DNA from: Daphnia pulex
Taxonomy: Eukaryota; Arthropoda; Branchiopoda; Diplostraca; Daphniidae
Assembly: GCF_021134715.1 (NCBI RefSeq)
Contig: NC_060017.1
Coordinates: forward strand, 2,418,001 to 2,482,000
DNA length: 64,000 nucleotides
Direction: 5' to 3'
The notes under the pieces were generated by a model. The model had not been told where the DNA came from. It did not search any database and saw nothing but the letters and a program-made list of their open reading frames with translations. How positions within the stretch are numbered: position 1 is the stretch's first letter; every line of letters starts with the position of its first letter. Positions 1-13,800 of this stretch are shown piece after piece. The position numbers were made by a program, and so were the translations under genes.

Positions 1-164
1 TGTCTGCCTGTTTGTGTGCGCTGTCGTGTGTTTGCGTTGTATATCTTCCCGTTTTCTTTTCCATTTTCCCGTCGACTGTCTCTCTTCTCTCGGGCGTCGT
101 GTTACTTTTACGGCAAGACGCAACAAAGGAAAATGAACCGCGACGGCGCGATCAAGTCCGACAG

Positions 165-190
165 CAACAACAACAACAACAACAACAACA
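165..190. repeat. (CAA)n microsatellite
   Basis: About eight tandem CAA units. Simple tandem repeat in non-coding DNA; on the plus strand it would read poly-Q or poly-N, which creates misleading short open frames. Confidence 0.85.
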
Positions 191-310
191 GCTCCACAGC
201 GCTCATTTCCCATAGCATATTTCTTTATTTTTATTATTTTTCATTCTTTTTTTTTCCCACTTGCTCCTACGCCGCTGCCTCGGTCTCAGCCATATAATTA
301 TCATCACAGC

Positions 311-335
311 ACACACACACACACACACACACACA
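311..335. repeat. (AC)n microsatellite
   Basis: Perfect alternating AC run of about 12 units. Confidence 0.9.
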
Positions 336-3300
336 AAAGTAGGCAACTCTTTCATCTCCTTTTCCTGCTGCTGTTTTTTTTTCTTCTTCTTCTTCCGAGC
401 GCCGCTTCTTGTATGCAGTAGATAACGCCGGGCTTATTACCGTGTTCGCCGCCGCGTAAATGAACGCGCAATAAAAACCGACTTACACATTATTACACTT
501 TGACAGACTACACTCGACTGCCAGTCACAAAAGAAGTTAGTAGCGGCCGGAATTGACACACTCCGGCTGAGATTAGATTATCTCTCCACTTGTTAATATG
601 CTCTAATTACGCACAACACCTTGAGCTGGTTGATTGTCTAATGAAAAGAGAACAAGAGAGTGCCTAGCAGTTATTTTTCCGAACGATACGATGAGAGAAA
701 GTCGAACACAATAAGACACGAATTATTATTAGACGTGATGAAAATTAGCTCTCACAGCTGCGAAAGGTGTTATTAAAAAAGTGCTGGTTATTAGCGAATA
801 TAATCTGACAAAAGTTGTCTGTATAGCTTTTTATCTTCGATAGAAACGAAATTGGTTACATGAATCGTTTGCTACTTTAGTTGTTCAGTAGCAGCTCGTG
901 GAGATGACGAAGCATTTGGATTTTCCTTTTGACCACATTTTGAATGAAAGTAGAAACTTTGATCAGGTGTGTTTTTTTTTCTTTTATTTGGCTTGGAGCG
1001 CTATTTTCTAACCGATCCCGAAAGGAATAAAAAAATAGGAGAGAGCCATCTCTTGAGCGTAGTTTTACCTGAACTAATTCGTTTCTTGTTTCGGTTCGGG
1101 AGAGAAAAGAAAAGAAAAAAATAACGAAACCCATTTCGCCGCAAATCTGATTGGTGAGCGTTTCATAATTGTCCGCGCCCACTTGTCTCCCGATCGTGTT
1201 GTAATAACTCTTTTTTTTTCCCCTTCCGCCTTTTCTCCTCTTTCTCGATAATAAATAATGATAAAATACAAACAACACCTCTATTGTTCTTCTTCTTTTG
1301 CTCTCGTTCGTGTGTCCACATTTCAGATTGGATGGATCCCAACAACCAACCCCCATTTTTTTTTATCCGGAGCGCAGCCAATCCAGTCCAGTCAGGCCAA
1401 AAATGAAGCAACTTTGTTTCAGCTTTACTTTTGTATTTCTAAAAAGAAAAGGAAAAATTGCTCGTCTGAAACGATAATCAAAACACTCCCCCTCTTGGAA
1501 AAAAAAGGGAAAAAAAATAAATGTTGGCCTCTGATAGGAAGTGCTAGGATATGGCGGCGCGGAGGAGAGAAACAAGTCCAACCCCTTTCATCTAATCAAA
1601 CCTGCGGTTCGCCAGGTGTGGGCCATAAAAAATCATTGCCCCATCACACGCACCTTGAGCCATAGACAGTCCCTAGTCCCCCTAGCTCTACTAGAAGAGA
1701 GAGAGAGAGAGAGTTGGGAAATGGGGAGAGAGGAAGTCAAACGGAGCGTTCAAAAACGGCGCTTCGTCACGAACGCCGCCGTCGCCGCCCGACCATTGGG
1801 AAACAAGTGGGCAGTCTTACCGGGTCGTAAAGATGACACGCCATTAGAACGGGCACCAGCACATCATATCGGGCGTTCTTATTGGTTCTCCCGACCCCAA
1901 GGCCCGGCCGCAATACACGACTCGACTCGACTATTCTATTCTATCGGCACTTGCAACTAATTTTGACTACTATAACTCTCTTTTTAATGGGCCGTGTGTA
2001 CACAGACACCAGACATGCTGCTGCTGGGCCTGTCTGTCTCTTGTACAGGTGACATCATTCTCGTTCGGTTCAACTTCGACTCGTCGACGAAATTATATTT
2101 CTTTTTTTGGTATTGTAATGGCTTTGGCTACGGTGCTGTTACGCTCCTCCTAAATGAGAGTGAACCCCTACCGAAAAACTGGGTGCCAGTGCCACAAATC
2201 ATCAGCGGGACAGGTCGTTAAGGAGCTTTGCTCCGTGTTCTCTCCAATCATTTCCCGCCACACAACTTTGAAGATAACGTTCACCCGCTGCGCATAATGA
2301 GACGTTCGATGTTCTCTAACTCCGCCATCACTCCTCCGGAAAAGAAAAAACGAACACAACGTTCAAACAACAACGACCAACATCAGCAACAAAAAACAAG
2401 AAACAAAAAAATGAACATTTGCTAAACCTAAAAGCCATTAAAATTGTATGGCATATCGGCGCTGGCTAGATGTGTATAATAATGATCCGAAAATGGGGCT
2501 AGTAGCTTATCGGAGCATGGCGTATCGTCTCCGCTGCGCTGTGTAAATAGTTATAATGATGACTGTAACAGCGCGCCATTATCGAGATCGAGAATAACTG
2601 AACGGCGACTCTGTTGGACGTTCCCAAAAGAAATTGAAAATGATGGGCGGGCTGGAACTTGTTTGGTGGGGGAAAGAAAAAATAAAAACAAAACTAAAGT
2701 AATTTAGCGCGGCCGTATTTATGCATATAAATAGCTCCTTGTATGGCAGCAGTGTATATGTAGCCGTATAGAGAGAACATAAATAGACGACAGAGTGAAC
2801 TGCCTGTGGGAGAGAGCTCGAAGAAAGTCAAACGTATCGCAGACTATCCTGTGTATACGTGCAGTATAGAAGGTAGGTAGCAGATTAGTTTGTGTGTGTA
2901 TAGACCGAAATGAAACCTTTTTTGCTTCATTTTTAAAGAGCGGAAACACTTAGAGGACTTAAAGGGTCGTATAGAACGCACACACACATATTATAGGTGA
3001 GCAATTTCGAGGTGGGAGGAAATGTACTTGAAAGTTTGTGTCTATGCAGACGAGCATCACTGTGTGTACAGAAAAAAAGCACAAGGCTATATATATATAA
3101 GAATCAATAGATTCCCATCGTTTAAAAAGCAAAAAAAAAAAAAGGCAGAATAGAGAATGAGAGATAATTTGAAGCTACTGAACCTTATTCCCACCCCAAT
3201 CCGTCCTCCTCGTCCTCCTCCCCCATGTCCCTCTAACATGTACACGGCCCGGGTTCCGGTGGAAAAAAAAAGAAGAAGAAGATAAAAATACGGAGAAGAA

Positions 3301-4957
3301 GTTTCTGGGGTCTCATTTTCACAACTGGCGGCTCTAATGAGGGCCATTAAAAATATAGGCGCTCATATTCGTTTTTTCTTATGGAAATCGATCGGTTTCT
3401 TTTCTTGAGGTCACACACAGACACGGCACATCATCGTTTTGCATGTTGATTATACCAGGGAAAAATAGACCTCAATTATCTTCTAGTCGAAATTTTCAAG
3501 GGTATACCTACGTAGTAGACACAAGAAAACAGCAGAAAAGATGATGAGGTTTTTTGAAGGGGGGGAACAAAAATACGAAAAACAAGAAGGAAAAACGGGG
3601 GCGGCTGGACATGTCGTCCGGCAGCCAAATTTCATCCTCCTCCTTCTTGGTGTTTTTAGCATATAGCTAGTCTATACGCATACAGTACCTGGGAAAAAAA
3701 GAACTCAAGTAAATGTACTATTCGTCTAAACTTGGAAATTCAGGAAATTATCGACTGTCGTCATTCAACTCTTCGATTATTCTCGTATGCGTTGAACGAT
3801 AAATTCTGCTCACTTATATAGCATGACTCATATACCCGTAATTCACTCTGGCAAGTGGCTTCGGTGACTCGTTATATAATTCCACCACTTACAATCAATC
3901 GGATGAATTACAGTTGATGTGGAGCCATTGCGCTATTCAATTTGATTGGAAATTGTTGAACGTCGAGTATAAATAGGTCGGGAATTGGCCTACGTATGGA
4001 TGGAATCATTAAAAGCCTAGCCAATAGAAGAGAATCCCGGCTAATCAAGTCGATAGTCGATATAATATACCGTGAAGAAAGTTGATAGTGGGCTCCATTT
4101 TTCCTCTATTGAGGACAACCAGCAACAAGTTTGACAGCGAAAGAATAGGGGCTCATCATTGACGAACATGCGAGATTGAGACACTTAACCAAATTTGAGA
4201 TTTAATTCGACTGCTGACTCATTTAATCCGCTGCAGCAGCATCGGGATCGCCTTGAAACGTTGAAACGTTGAGCCACCTGAATGAGATGACACATGCCAA
4301 GTCAGCACTTATTTGATATAGTCGCAATTTGTGGAGGCCTCGAATTTGAAATGAGATGAAAAATCAGTGGCGCGTCGATAAGTCCAACGACACACAGACC
4401 AGGGCATCAAACAGCCGCTCTTTCGTTCCTTCTTCCTCGTCAAATGAATAGCGATTGTTAATGTCGGAGACTCTTCCCCCCCCCCTCCCCACCTCTATAT
4501 AACAGCAGCGTGCAGACTGCAGAGTTCCCTTTCAACTTTGTATCGCCCATCATTGTATCTGCAATAACAGGAGCGTTTGTTCCCCTTTTATTGATATTTA
4601 TAGCTATATAGCTCCTCGTTCTCTCCACTGATGTCGCCCATCGCCGAACTGTTGATGAATTGAAAAGGAGAGCTGTGATTTGCTTTTCAAATCACAAATA
4701 AGTCGCCGGCTCTCTCTTGTCGCTCATCTTCCGGTGCACAATGCAAACCTTTTCTCCCTTTTATGCTGCATCGCTCGGTGTGCAGCTCGGCTTCTGTCTA
4801 TACTTATAACAGACCCAACTCCTACGCACCACTTTATACAGAGCGAGAGAGAGAGAGACCATATGTGCTAAACTCGAGCTGTCGTATGTATATAGCATTG
4901 GAATAATACAACAGAGAGAGAAAGAGCCGAAGCTATTGCTCCCTGTGATTTAATAGA

Positions 4958-4972
4958 GCGCGCGCGCGCGCG
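4958..4972. repeat. (GC)n alternating tract
   Basis: Fifteen bases of strictly alternating G and C followed by a G run, inside otherwise A+T-rich DNA. Such tracts can adopt Z-DNA under supercoiling (known for alternating CG); no function can be assigned from sequence. Confidence 0.85.
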
Positions 4973-7608
4973 GGGGCGGATGAATTTGCTTCCTCTTTTT
5001 TTTTCCCATTCATTTCATCCGACTAAATCGACGTGTAGGACAGAAATATGCGCCCGGAGATGGCCGGCACACGAATACATGTCTCCGTACACACCCCCTC
5101 GCCTACATATATATATCTATCCTCCCGTGTGCACAGCACAGAGGACAAGTTAAATGCTGTAACGAGACACCGGTCCGCATTCGAGGTTTCTATATACTTG
5201 CTTGTAATCATTACGCTGGCGTTGGTGCCAGAATAACTTTCAATAGAACTTTTGGCGCTATTCTAGGCACTCATCCAGCAGCCGTTGCGGCCAACAGACG
5301 GGGCAAAAAGTATTGAGAAACTCAGCACAGCCCCCCTGTGCTGAGTTGAGAGAAGCGCAAAAGGTTAATAGGGATCAAAGAGTTCAGAGTTGGAATACAT
5401 TCATCAACCAGCCGAAATCTCGCAGATGAGGGGAGGATATATTTAACGACATCAGCGCTGGAGAATGTGTTCCCCTTCTTTATACTTACTCCGGCGCTGA
5501 TAAATGGAGTCGACATTCTTCGACACGATCCCCACACATTTGCGTCTACATTTTAAAACTGTTGGGGTCGATTTTACTCCATTTAAAGACCGCATCTTCG
5601 AATTTAAATAGAGATTCTGATGCTGATGGGCTGCAAATTCAGTTTGATACGTCTGGATCTAGACCGGTGAGCGCGCGGAATGAAAACGAGCGGAAATCGA
5701 AAGAATGGCTGAGAATAAGAAAAGAAAAAAAGAGAGAGAGAGAAATAAAAAAGAAAAAAGGATTTCCTCCTTCTCGAATGATGAAACCGTTGCCGGTGTC
5801 GAATTTCCTTTTCGCCAGCAACCGGTTCAGAACTTTTTCTTCCAGAGTTCCTCCTCGGCTGGCAGACACACACATAAGAAACACATATAGGAGGCAAGGA
5901 TAGAGTTTTTAGCACGTGCTATCAACTTTTTAACGGTTGCCACAGCTTTCAATCTAGAGCGTATGACAGGCGAGTGAAACAGCTTGATCAAAAGGAGTTT
6001 GGCTGGAATAGGAGAGAAAAGGAGCGCCGGGGCCCCCCCCCCCCTTTTTCTTTCCTCCCTTCCATCTCGACGTCACATTCACATAGGATCGCTCTATTTA
6101 CAACACGTGGACTGCACATTGGAGAAGAAAAAGGGAAGAAGAAGAGGAACAAGACGAAAGAGAATCGGCTGCTGCTCTACCGGTCCGACCACTCCCATCT
6201 TCTTTCTCCCTTTCGCTATGCGCGCTCGGATCATTGCGAACTGCGCCGGGGCGGATGCAGAGCTCAAATGTAATAATAAGAAAAAAGAAAAGAATAAAAT
6301 CTCTTTTTATTTTTTTTTTTAGAGAGAGAGAGAGAGAAAGAAAAATGTTGGAGTAACAAAAGACCGGCAACAACCCAGAAGTGACTACCTCCCCAACTTT
6401 ACCCTCCTACTCCTCCCTTTTGGCTTTCTTCTTCCTTTTTTTTTTCGCCAGAGATATTTGTATTATACATTCATCCATTCATTCAAACGTGAAATGTGTG
6501 TGTAATTGCTGATGTTGTAGGAGTGGGTGGGGGGGGGGAGGACGATTTTTGACTATATATATACGTGATGTGTGCATCCCATTCAATCAACACGTGTGCT
6601 GCTTCTATTCGGGGATGATGGAGAGAGAGAGAGAGTCACATATCGCCTTACTTTCGACATCCTTTGCTCCGAGTCTTGCAATTCTCTCTTGTGGTCGAGA
6701 CGCTCCATTATTTGGAAATTTGAAGAAAAAAATTTTATTTCTCTGATAATAAAATACAATATGGTCTCTTCATATTGTACGGACTGATCCATTGGTTTCC
6801 ATTTTGAACCAATTTTTATATTCGATCGAAAATTGTACAAAACGGCCGTTACGGTCTAAAGGCCATACCCATATTTCTCTATTGGTAACGTCCCTTTAAT
6901 TCGACGTGATGCAATAAGATGTATACCGTCTCCTTTCATCATTACCTCAACAATATGATAACAACGTCGTTCCACAGAAGAGCTCTGCATGCGAAATATC
7001 GGGTTGACTTATTGATTTCCCTCCTTCTCCACGGCATATGTATCGTTCAACGTGATGGGTTTGGCCGGTTAAATATTGTCGGAGCGGTTCATCGTCCGCG
7101 TATTAGTCGGAGGATGGATGCTCAACTCGGCGCCGTGCCTTATCCATCCAACCGTCCGTCCGATTATGGACGCCGAGTAAATCTACCAACAGGCCATTGC
7201 CTTTGCCCATCTATTTTAAATAAATACAACATTAGCGCTGACTTTGAAAGCTAATAGCCTCCTAGTAGTCCCTTATATATATTATACCGTGTCTGTTTCT
7301 TTCTCTGCGTGCTCTCCAAAATCCCTCAGCTCGGAAAAAAACAAAACAAAAAAACAACAACAACGAAAATAGAAAACGACTTGACTGACTGTTGAGAGCA
7401 TGGATCGCGTGCCGAGCGGACGTCTAAATGTCTGTAATATACAAATAGGGCCCACAGTCTACGACCATCGAAAATAGGCTACATCTACATAGAACATACA
7501 CACCATTATGTCCTTCTGCTGTGTACAACTCTAACGAACAAACATCTTCCAGCTAAATAACAACTCGAAAAAAAGGGCGCATATCTATACCCATAGAGCC
7601 AACCATCC

Positions 7609-7631
7609 GTGTGTGTGTGTGTGTGTGTGTG
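7609..7631. repeat. (GT)n microsatellite
   Basis: Perfect alternating GT run of about 11 units in non-coding DNA. Confidence 0.9.
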
Positions 7632-10586
7632 CATAGTATAGATTATGATGATGGGGGCAGTTACCGGCGCTTCATAACCGTTGATTATAGGCGCCCGGAT
7701 AGACAAGACGAGAACTTTACAGTTTTTCTTTCGTCTTGCCAAGATGTGAACTCGAGTCAGTCGCTGGAGGAAGAAGAAGAAGAAGAAAACCACACAGCGT
7801 GTGTGTGTGTGTCTGTGATGTTCCGCCGATGAGGAAGACGAGAAAAGAGAGAGGAGAGTCATTTTCGTGCCGTTGAATATTTGCATAGAAAGCTCATCAT
7901 TGCCTCGCAAGTTGCCGCCGACCGAAAACAAACCAATCATGGCTTTTAAGGACGTGAGGGGTGGTGACCGACTCGCCAACAAAATGATTCCTTCCCTCCC
8001 CGAAAAAAAGCTCCGAAAAAATAAAACGAAACTCTTTGTTTATCTGTTTCCTCTCTTATTTTTGGTTGTTGTTGGAGAAAGAAAGAAAAAAGTAAAAACC
8101 TCCTTCAAATGAAAAACACACACACACGGGAAAAGCCATTAAACTAACGCGTCCCGTCTTTTATTATTATAGGAAAACTTTTTCGAACGAATATTTTTGG
8201 TTTTGTTCCCACAACAGGGTGCCGCCGTTTTCTTTTGGTTATTGTTGTGATTACACGCACTTGCGGACACGTCTGGCGACAATTTCGGTCATTTCCTTCT
8301 TATACTATATATAAGCTATACCTACCCCCGTGTTATTTGAATGTGATATTTTCTTGGATAGCGGTGTGTGCGGGTGGCGCTATAAATAATGTTGAAAGAC
8401 TCAAAATGTACAACCCACACAAAACACAACATTTTGACCAGAAATGTATACAACGCCGTGTCCGGTGATGTGTGCTGTATTATAGTCTGTGCCTTCGCAG
8501 TGAATATAAGAAACAAATTGTCACCGCGGTGAAAATATTATTAAACGCGCAAAATAATACTGGACCGGAAACGCGTTCGCTTCTTCTTCTTCTTTAGATG
8601 AAATATGTATCCTCGTTTTCTTTTCTTCGCGTACGATCAACGTTTTTATTACATAATCCATTGTCGCCCAATGGAGTTGAAAGCATTATATTGTTCCTTC
8701 CCTCTTTTTTTCGCTCTTGTGGTATAGGCTACATTAATAAATACCCCCGGCCGCTGTGTGTGTGTTATGATTTCCTTTTTCCGTCCGATTAAACCGACAT
8801 CCAGTTCATTGTGTTTTCCCATCATCAAGGCTCTTTTCGATTTTTTGTATTTTTTTATTGAGAGCCGGGGTGACCGACTATAAGCCAGAGTCGATTCGGA
8901 TACATATTTATCCATCATAACATAACCGAGGGCTTGTACATTTAACCGCCCCTCAAAAAAAGAAATATGTATCCAAAAATATTTGATAGTTTTGCGCTTT
9001 TGTCAGAGATTTTTTTTCTTTTTCTTCTCTCCTTTTGCACAATAATAAGGAGAACCGATAAAAGAGCATTGAAACCATCACAGACACCAGTACGGAAAAA
9101 CTACCGTCGATTTTACGTTTCGGTTCGGTTCTGTGAAAAGGACGTCGTTTGTCAACGTCATCACCCGCTGAGAGCCGAAAAGTGCCACACAGCAACTATG
9201 GACGGGCCAGCAAAAGGGAACTATGGGGCGCTATAGATACACTCCATCCTTCCTATGTATCCAGCAGCAGCTTCCGCGGGTTATTCTTTTCTGTACATAT
9301 AACAACAGAAACAGCACAGTTGGTGATGATCCTTGGTAGGATGCCCTGCTGGGCCTTGACGCTTCCTCTTCTTCTTCTCCCATATTTTCCGAGCGAAAGA
9401 GGAGAGCATTTCGAGACTTTTAAAACGACCGCCAACACAATAGACGGAGGGGGGAAAAAGCCGGAATCTCTCCTATCATTGTGTTGGTCTCGTCGGGATG
9501 CTGCGGATGCATTTGCAACCCTTTTCCCTCGGTCGTAGACGACGTCGTCATCAATTAGCTTCAGAGCGTCGTCAGCGACAGCAGCGTAGCGGGCGTCGTT
9601 TCGAGTGCAGTTCAATCCATTCACTTAAGCATCGCATACACCCGCAACATAGGCCTCTTAGATAGGGTAGAAATTTAGATACACTTGTGATTTTATAAAG
9701 AGGCTTCATGGAGAGCACAACAGTCAATAATCGGTTGCTGATTTTCCTCCCCTCTCTTCACCATTTTCATTGCATCTATTTATTTTTCATCGTGACTCTC
9801 TCACACGCACACACACACACACGGTCGATGTATAATGGTGAAATCTCCCCCCGATTGTTAAGTATTTTCGAATGAAACGCGATACGACGAGGGAATAAAG
9901 TTCAGCAGTAATACTATAGACTTTTTGGGGGTTCTTCTTCTTCTTATGTACATGTGCTGGAAGAGAACTTTGTATTGACAGCCTCTTTTCGAATCAATTC
10001 CAGCTGACCGAATCGAAGCGGATGTGTCAGGTTTTCGCTTTTTTTTTTCGATTTTTTAATGGGCCAAAAATATAAAGGAGGAAGGGTGCCCCCTCCGGTA
10101 GACCGGATCGGATCCTGGGCAATAACACTCGAAATTTCTATTGAACAAAAAAATAAAAATAAGATTGAAAAAAAAAATATTTATTTATTTATTCTCTTCT
10201 AATGCTCGAAAGGCTATGCCGCTCAGATCCAGCTTCGTTGGGTTACATATGATTCGAAATATTAGGGGTCAATGATGTGTGAAACATCCCTCCCTCTTGT
10301 ATACAGTGAATCTTCTTCTTCTTCTTCGTCTTCTTTTTTCATTGTTATTTTTATTCTTCTTCTTCTTCTTTCTTCTTTCTACACGGCGGCGGATATACCA
10401 GTCAAGTGGGAGTGTAAAACGGTGTCCAATCCTTATAGGAATCATCCCTTGTTGATACACCCTAGCGATGCAATACTATACACACAAGCACTCAAACCGG
10501 ATGACCCCATATAGCTCGCTTTCCCCATCTTTTCTTTTCGGTGGGGAATTCTATCATGCGCCACACAAATCCAATTTGACACAAAA

Positions 10587-10870
10587 TACCCAGGTAAAAA
10601 AGTACTGCCTTGCACTGTAATAAAATGATAGTTTATTTAAGTAAACTATCATTTTATTGTAGTGGACCTAGTAAAGTAGAAGTATCACTAAGTGGGCGTA
10701 TTTTTTTTTTTGTTTCAATGTCAATATTACTAAAGACACACTGCTATATCACTGGTAGCGTATAGTACTTATCCTATATATATATAGTATTTGTCCCAAA
10801 ATCCTTCAGTATTACTTGAGTTTTTCATATTATTACTTAAGTACATTCTAAGTACTTTTTCACCTGGGTA
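10587..10870. mobile_element. MITE, TA-flanked, Tc1/mariner-like
   Basis: A 284-bp non-coding element bounded by near-perfect terminal inverted repeats. The left end 10587-10606 starts TACCCAGGTAAAAAAGTACT and the right end 10851-10870 is its reverse complement with one mismatch. Both ends carry TA at the outer edge, as expected for the TA target duplication of Tc1/mariner-type elements. There is no internal open frame, so it must be mobilised in trans. A perfect 17-bp internal inverted repeat (10619-10658) lies near the left end. Size, ends and lack of coding fit a miniature inverted-repeat transposable element; the superfamily is inferred only from the TA and the terminal repeats. Confidence 0.8.
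10619..10658. repeat. Perfect 17-bp inverted repeat inside the MITE
   Basis: Arms 10619-10635 and 10642-10658 are perfect reverse complements around a 6-base spacer (TTTAAG). Both arms are A+T-rich. It sits asymmetrically inside the transposon, so it is not simply the element's own terminal repeat. Confidence 0.9.
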
Positions 10871-13800
10871 GATTAGTAATCCAACACTTAATTTCAGCTT
10901 CCATGCGGAAGTAGTTGAAAACAAAATTTTCATTCGATTGTCAGATATGATTGGAATTCCGTTGGACTGGCCAGCAGGACTCTTTGGCTGGGAACTGCAA
11001 TAAATAAATCGATGAGAAGCTATAATACGGCAAGTTTGTCAACCGAATTCAATCAGACAAATTCGTGTAAGTGAATTCAATTGGATGCCATTGTCATCAG
11101 CTACTCTATCGTGTCCTATTGTGATGCTAATTTAATCTCGACCCGTTCTGAACGGCTACTACACGAGGGAGAAAGAAAAAGGGGGTGCATACATGATTGG
11201 GAGTCGGCGCCGAAGGAAATCCCAAAAATAAAAGCAAAATAAATAAATAAATAAATAACAAAACACAAATAAAAGCCCATCAGGAGAAATCAAACTCAAT
11301 CAAGACGTCTGATCGATGCGATCGATAGGCGATTGCCTCGTCCGCTGCTCGAATCGCATATTATATTACATTATTGTGGGTTCCTCGGCACGTCGCTGCG
11401 CTTCAAGACTTTTCAACCAGCAAGTTTTATAGAGGAAGGATTATCCCATCTCCTCCCCCACCTATTGAAGGGGGGGGGGGGAGGCTTTGCTTGCCCAATC
11501 CATCACGGCTTTGTTAACAGAGCAAGAAAGCCTATCCATCATTCGAACGTGATTGTGACGCGACGATACGGCACCCGCTCGCGCGCGTAGCTCACCTCTA
11601 GGCAAAAAGAACCAAAAAAAAGTCTGGCGCTGATGGGATGGGCTGATTTTTCATCCTTCCATTTGAAATTTGTAAAACAAATATAGAAACGGGGAAAACC
11701 GAACGAAAACCGCGGGCCCGTGATTATAGATCCCTGCTATTATATACACACACTACAATAACGAGAAGCAATCAAAACGTCCAACAATGAAAACAATATT
11801 TATTTAAAGAAGAAAAAAAAAACGAATCTAACGGTGAATGTATTTTTCAATCAAACAAAACATGAGAAAAAGACACTCGTTTGCTGCTGGTCGAGTCCAA
11901 AATTGACGGAGAGAAAGGTCGTAGAGGCCATCGTGTTTTGTTGTTATTCGTATTGATGGTGGACAAAAGACGAGGTCAATTCCGCAATGAGCCTTTCAAG
12001 TCGTGATGTTGCGTGCGATGGATTAGATTCCCAGAAGTCAAACAGAACCTGCCCAAGGTTGGACTCTTGTATACCTACAGCCGACCGAGGGGCTGATGGA
12101 CTTGGTCTCCCTTTTGGGAAAGGCCAATTTACCAGTCAGACTCTGGAAGGAAAAGAAGGAGAAGAAAAAAAAACTAGAAAAATCATAATGACAGGTCTGC
12201 GCCATCAGCAGTAGCGCGCTCTCTTCTGCTCCAAACAATCCCCATCATCTATGCTGCCATGTTTCTTCTTTTTCAACTACAACCAACGTCGAAAGGGCAG
12301 AGACGCACCGGGGTGAGCCGAAGGAGACGGACAGAGCTGACGAGACTGCCAAGTGAAGATCGGAGCAGAAATTGTTTTAGAAATAATTCCCAACCCACCC
12401 ACCCCAAAAAATAAAAAGGACCACGCTTATTGTTCTCTGATGTGGAAACGGATGAAAGACATTTCTTTCTTCTCGACCGCAATCCAGCCATAACTGTATA
12501 CGGTTCTATTTTCTTTTGGAGCAGTAATATATAACTTGTGTGTATATGGCGTTCGTTATCATCAAATGTAACCATACAATGTTTGCCTAAGCCCAACTTG
12601 AGAGAGAAGACGTGGTCAGCTATAAATACTGCACGGAATAACTGGTGACCTTTTGTCATAATTCGATTATCTTACGGGGGGTGATCCGCTGGACTCTTTT
12701 TATTTGTGCCAGACTGACGGATCGAGCACGGGCGATGGGCAGTACAATCGAGAGAGTTGGGCAGCGATCCAGACCATTACTTTGCCTTATTTTCCATCAG
12801 ATATTAGTCGATGGAAATAGAAACCGATTTGACGGAGTTGTTGCAGATCGGATTAATTTAATAGAAAACGGAACTGCCTAAATTGTGCTAGTTTATTTTA
12901 TTTCTAAACAAAATTAAGTTGCATATCATTGGCGATGTATTCATGAGAACCGCGGCAACAAGTTCCCCCTTATTTGAAAAAGAAAACAATTTGTCTAGTG
13001 TCTACACGGAGAAATGGGAGCCAGTTGAGAGCAAAGTTCACCAAGCTTGAACGACTGCTCAATTGAAAAATGTCAAAAAAAGAATTTTCGCCGCATTTGT
13101 ATAAAGAATAGAATGGAGAGAACAAGAACAGAGAGAGAAAGAAAGAAAGAAAAAAAGAAAAGATTTTTCTGTTATTGCTGCTGATGCTTCGCTCCGGTGC
13201 TCTTGTAACAGATGACTCGGTCACCACCCACTTTTGCTGTATAACCGTAGTCTCTCTTCTTCATGACCCTCCGAATGTGTCACATAACCGGATTTTGCCA
13301 CACATATAACATCGATGACTGGATACATTTTATATATCTACAAATATACTAGACGCGTACGTACACATAAATATGGATTCGGAGAAGAATGGCCCTCTTG
13401 CCCGGCTCCTGCCGACCTTACACAGAGGGAAAAGAAATGGGCGTGACTGACTGGTCCTGACCTGACCAGCTGACCCGCCAACTCGCTGCATTAGAGCCAT
13501 AAATACGTTGAAAGGATCAGACAGATCTATGACCTTTAAGTTTACATGCCTTCCACAGCGAGAAAAATTCCCTATTGTGTTTCGATCCCGACAAACTCAG
13601 CAGTTTTCGTTTTCCACCGTTTGTCGTGATGGTGGAATCGGCGAGACTTTTTGGCTGGCCAAAAGAATCTTTTGAATGTAAACTACTCATAGTATATTAT
13701 CAGCTACAGAGGCAACAGAGCAGCGCTCAGTTTGATTCGTCAAATTATAGTGATGCTGGACTTTTCCAAAATTGGTGCAATTCACTGGCAGGAACAAACT

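Larger units (their letters stand above)
1..10586. other. Gene-poor non-coding stretch
   Basis: I see no exon with recognisable protein similarity on either strand. The open frames here are short, low in complexity (poly-K/R, poly-S, poly-F from homopolymers) and not flanked by convincing splice sites. The DNA is A+T-rich and mixed with purine or pyrimidine runs, TTC/GAA runs and dinucleotide repeats. It could be intergenic, an intron of a gene starting outside the window, or regulatory DNA; sequence alone cannot decide. Confidence 0.6.

Noticed and set aside
877..1356. 159-codon minus-strand frame
   Set aside because: Lys/Arg-rich translation of purine runs with no domain and no splice context.
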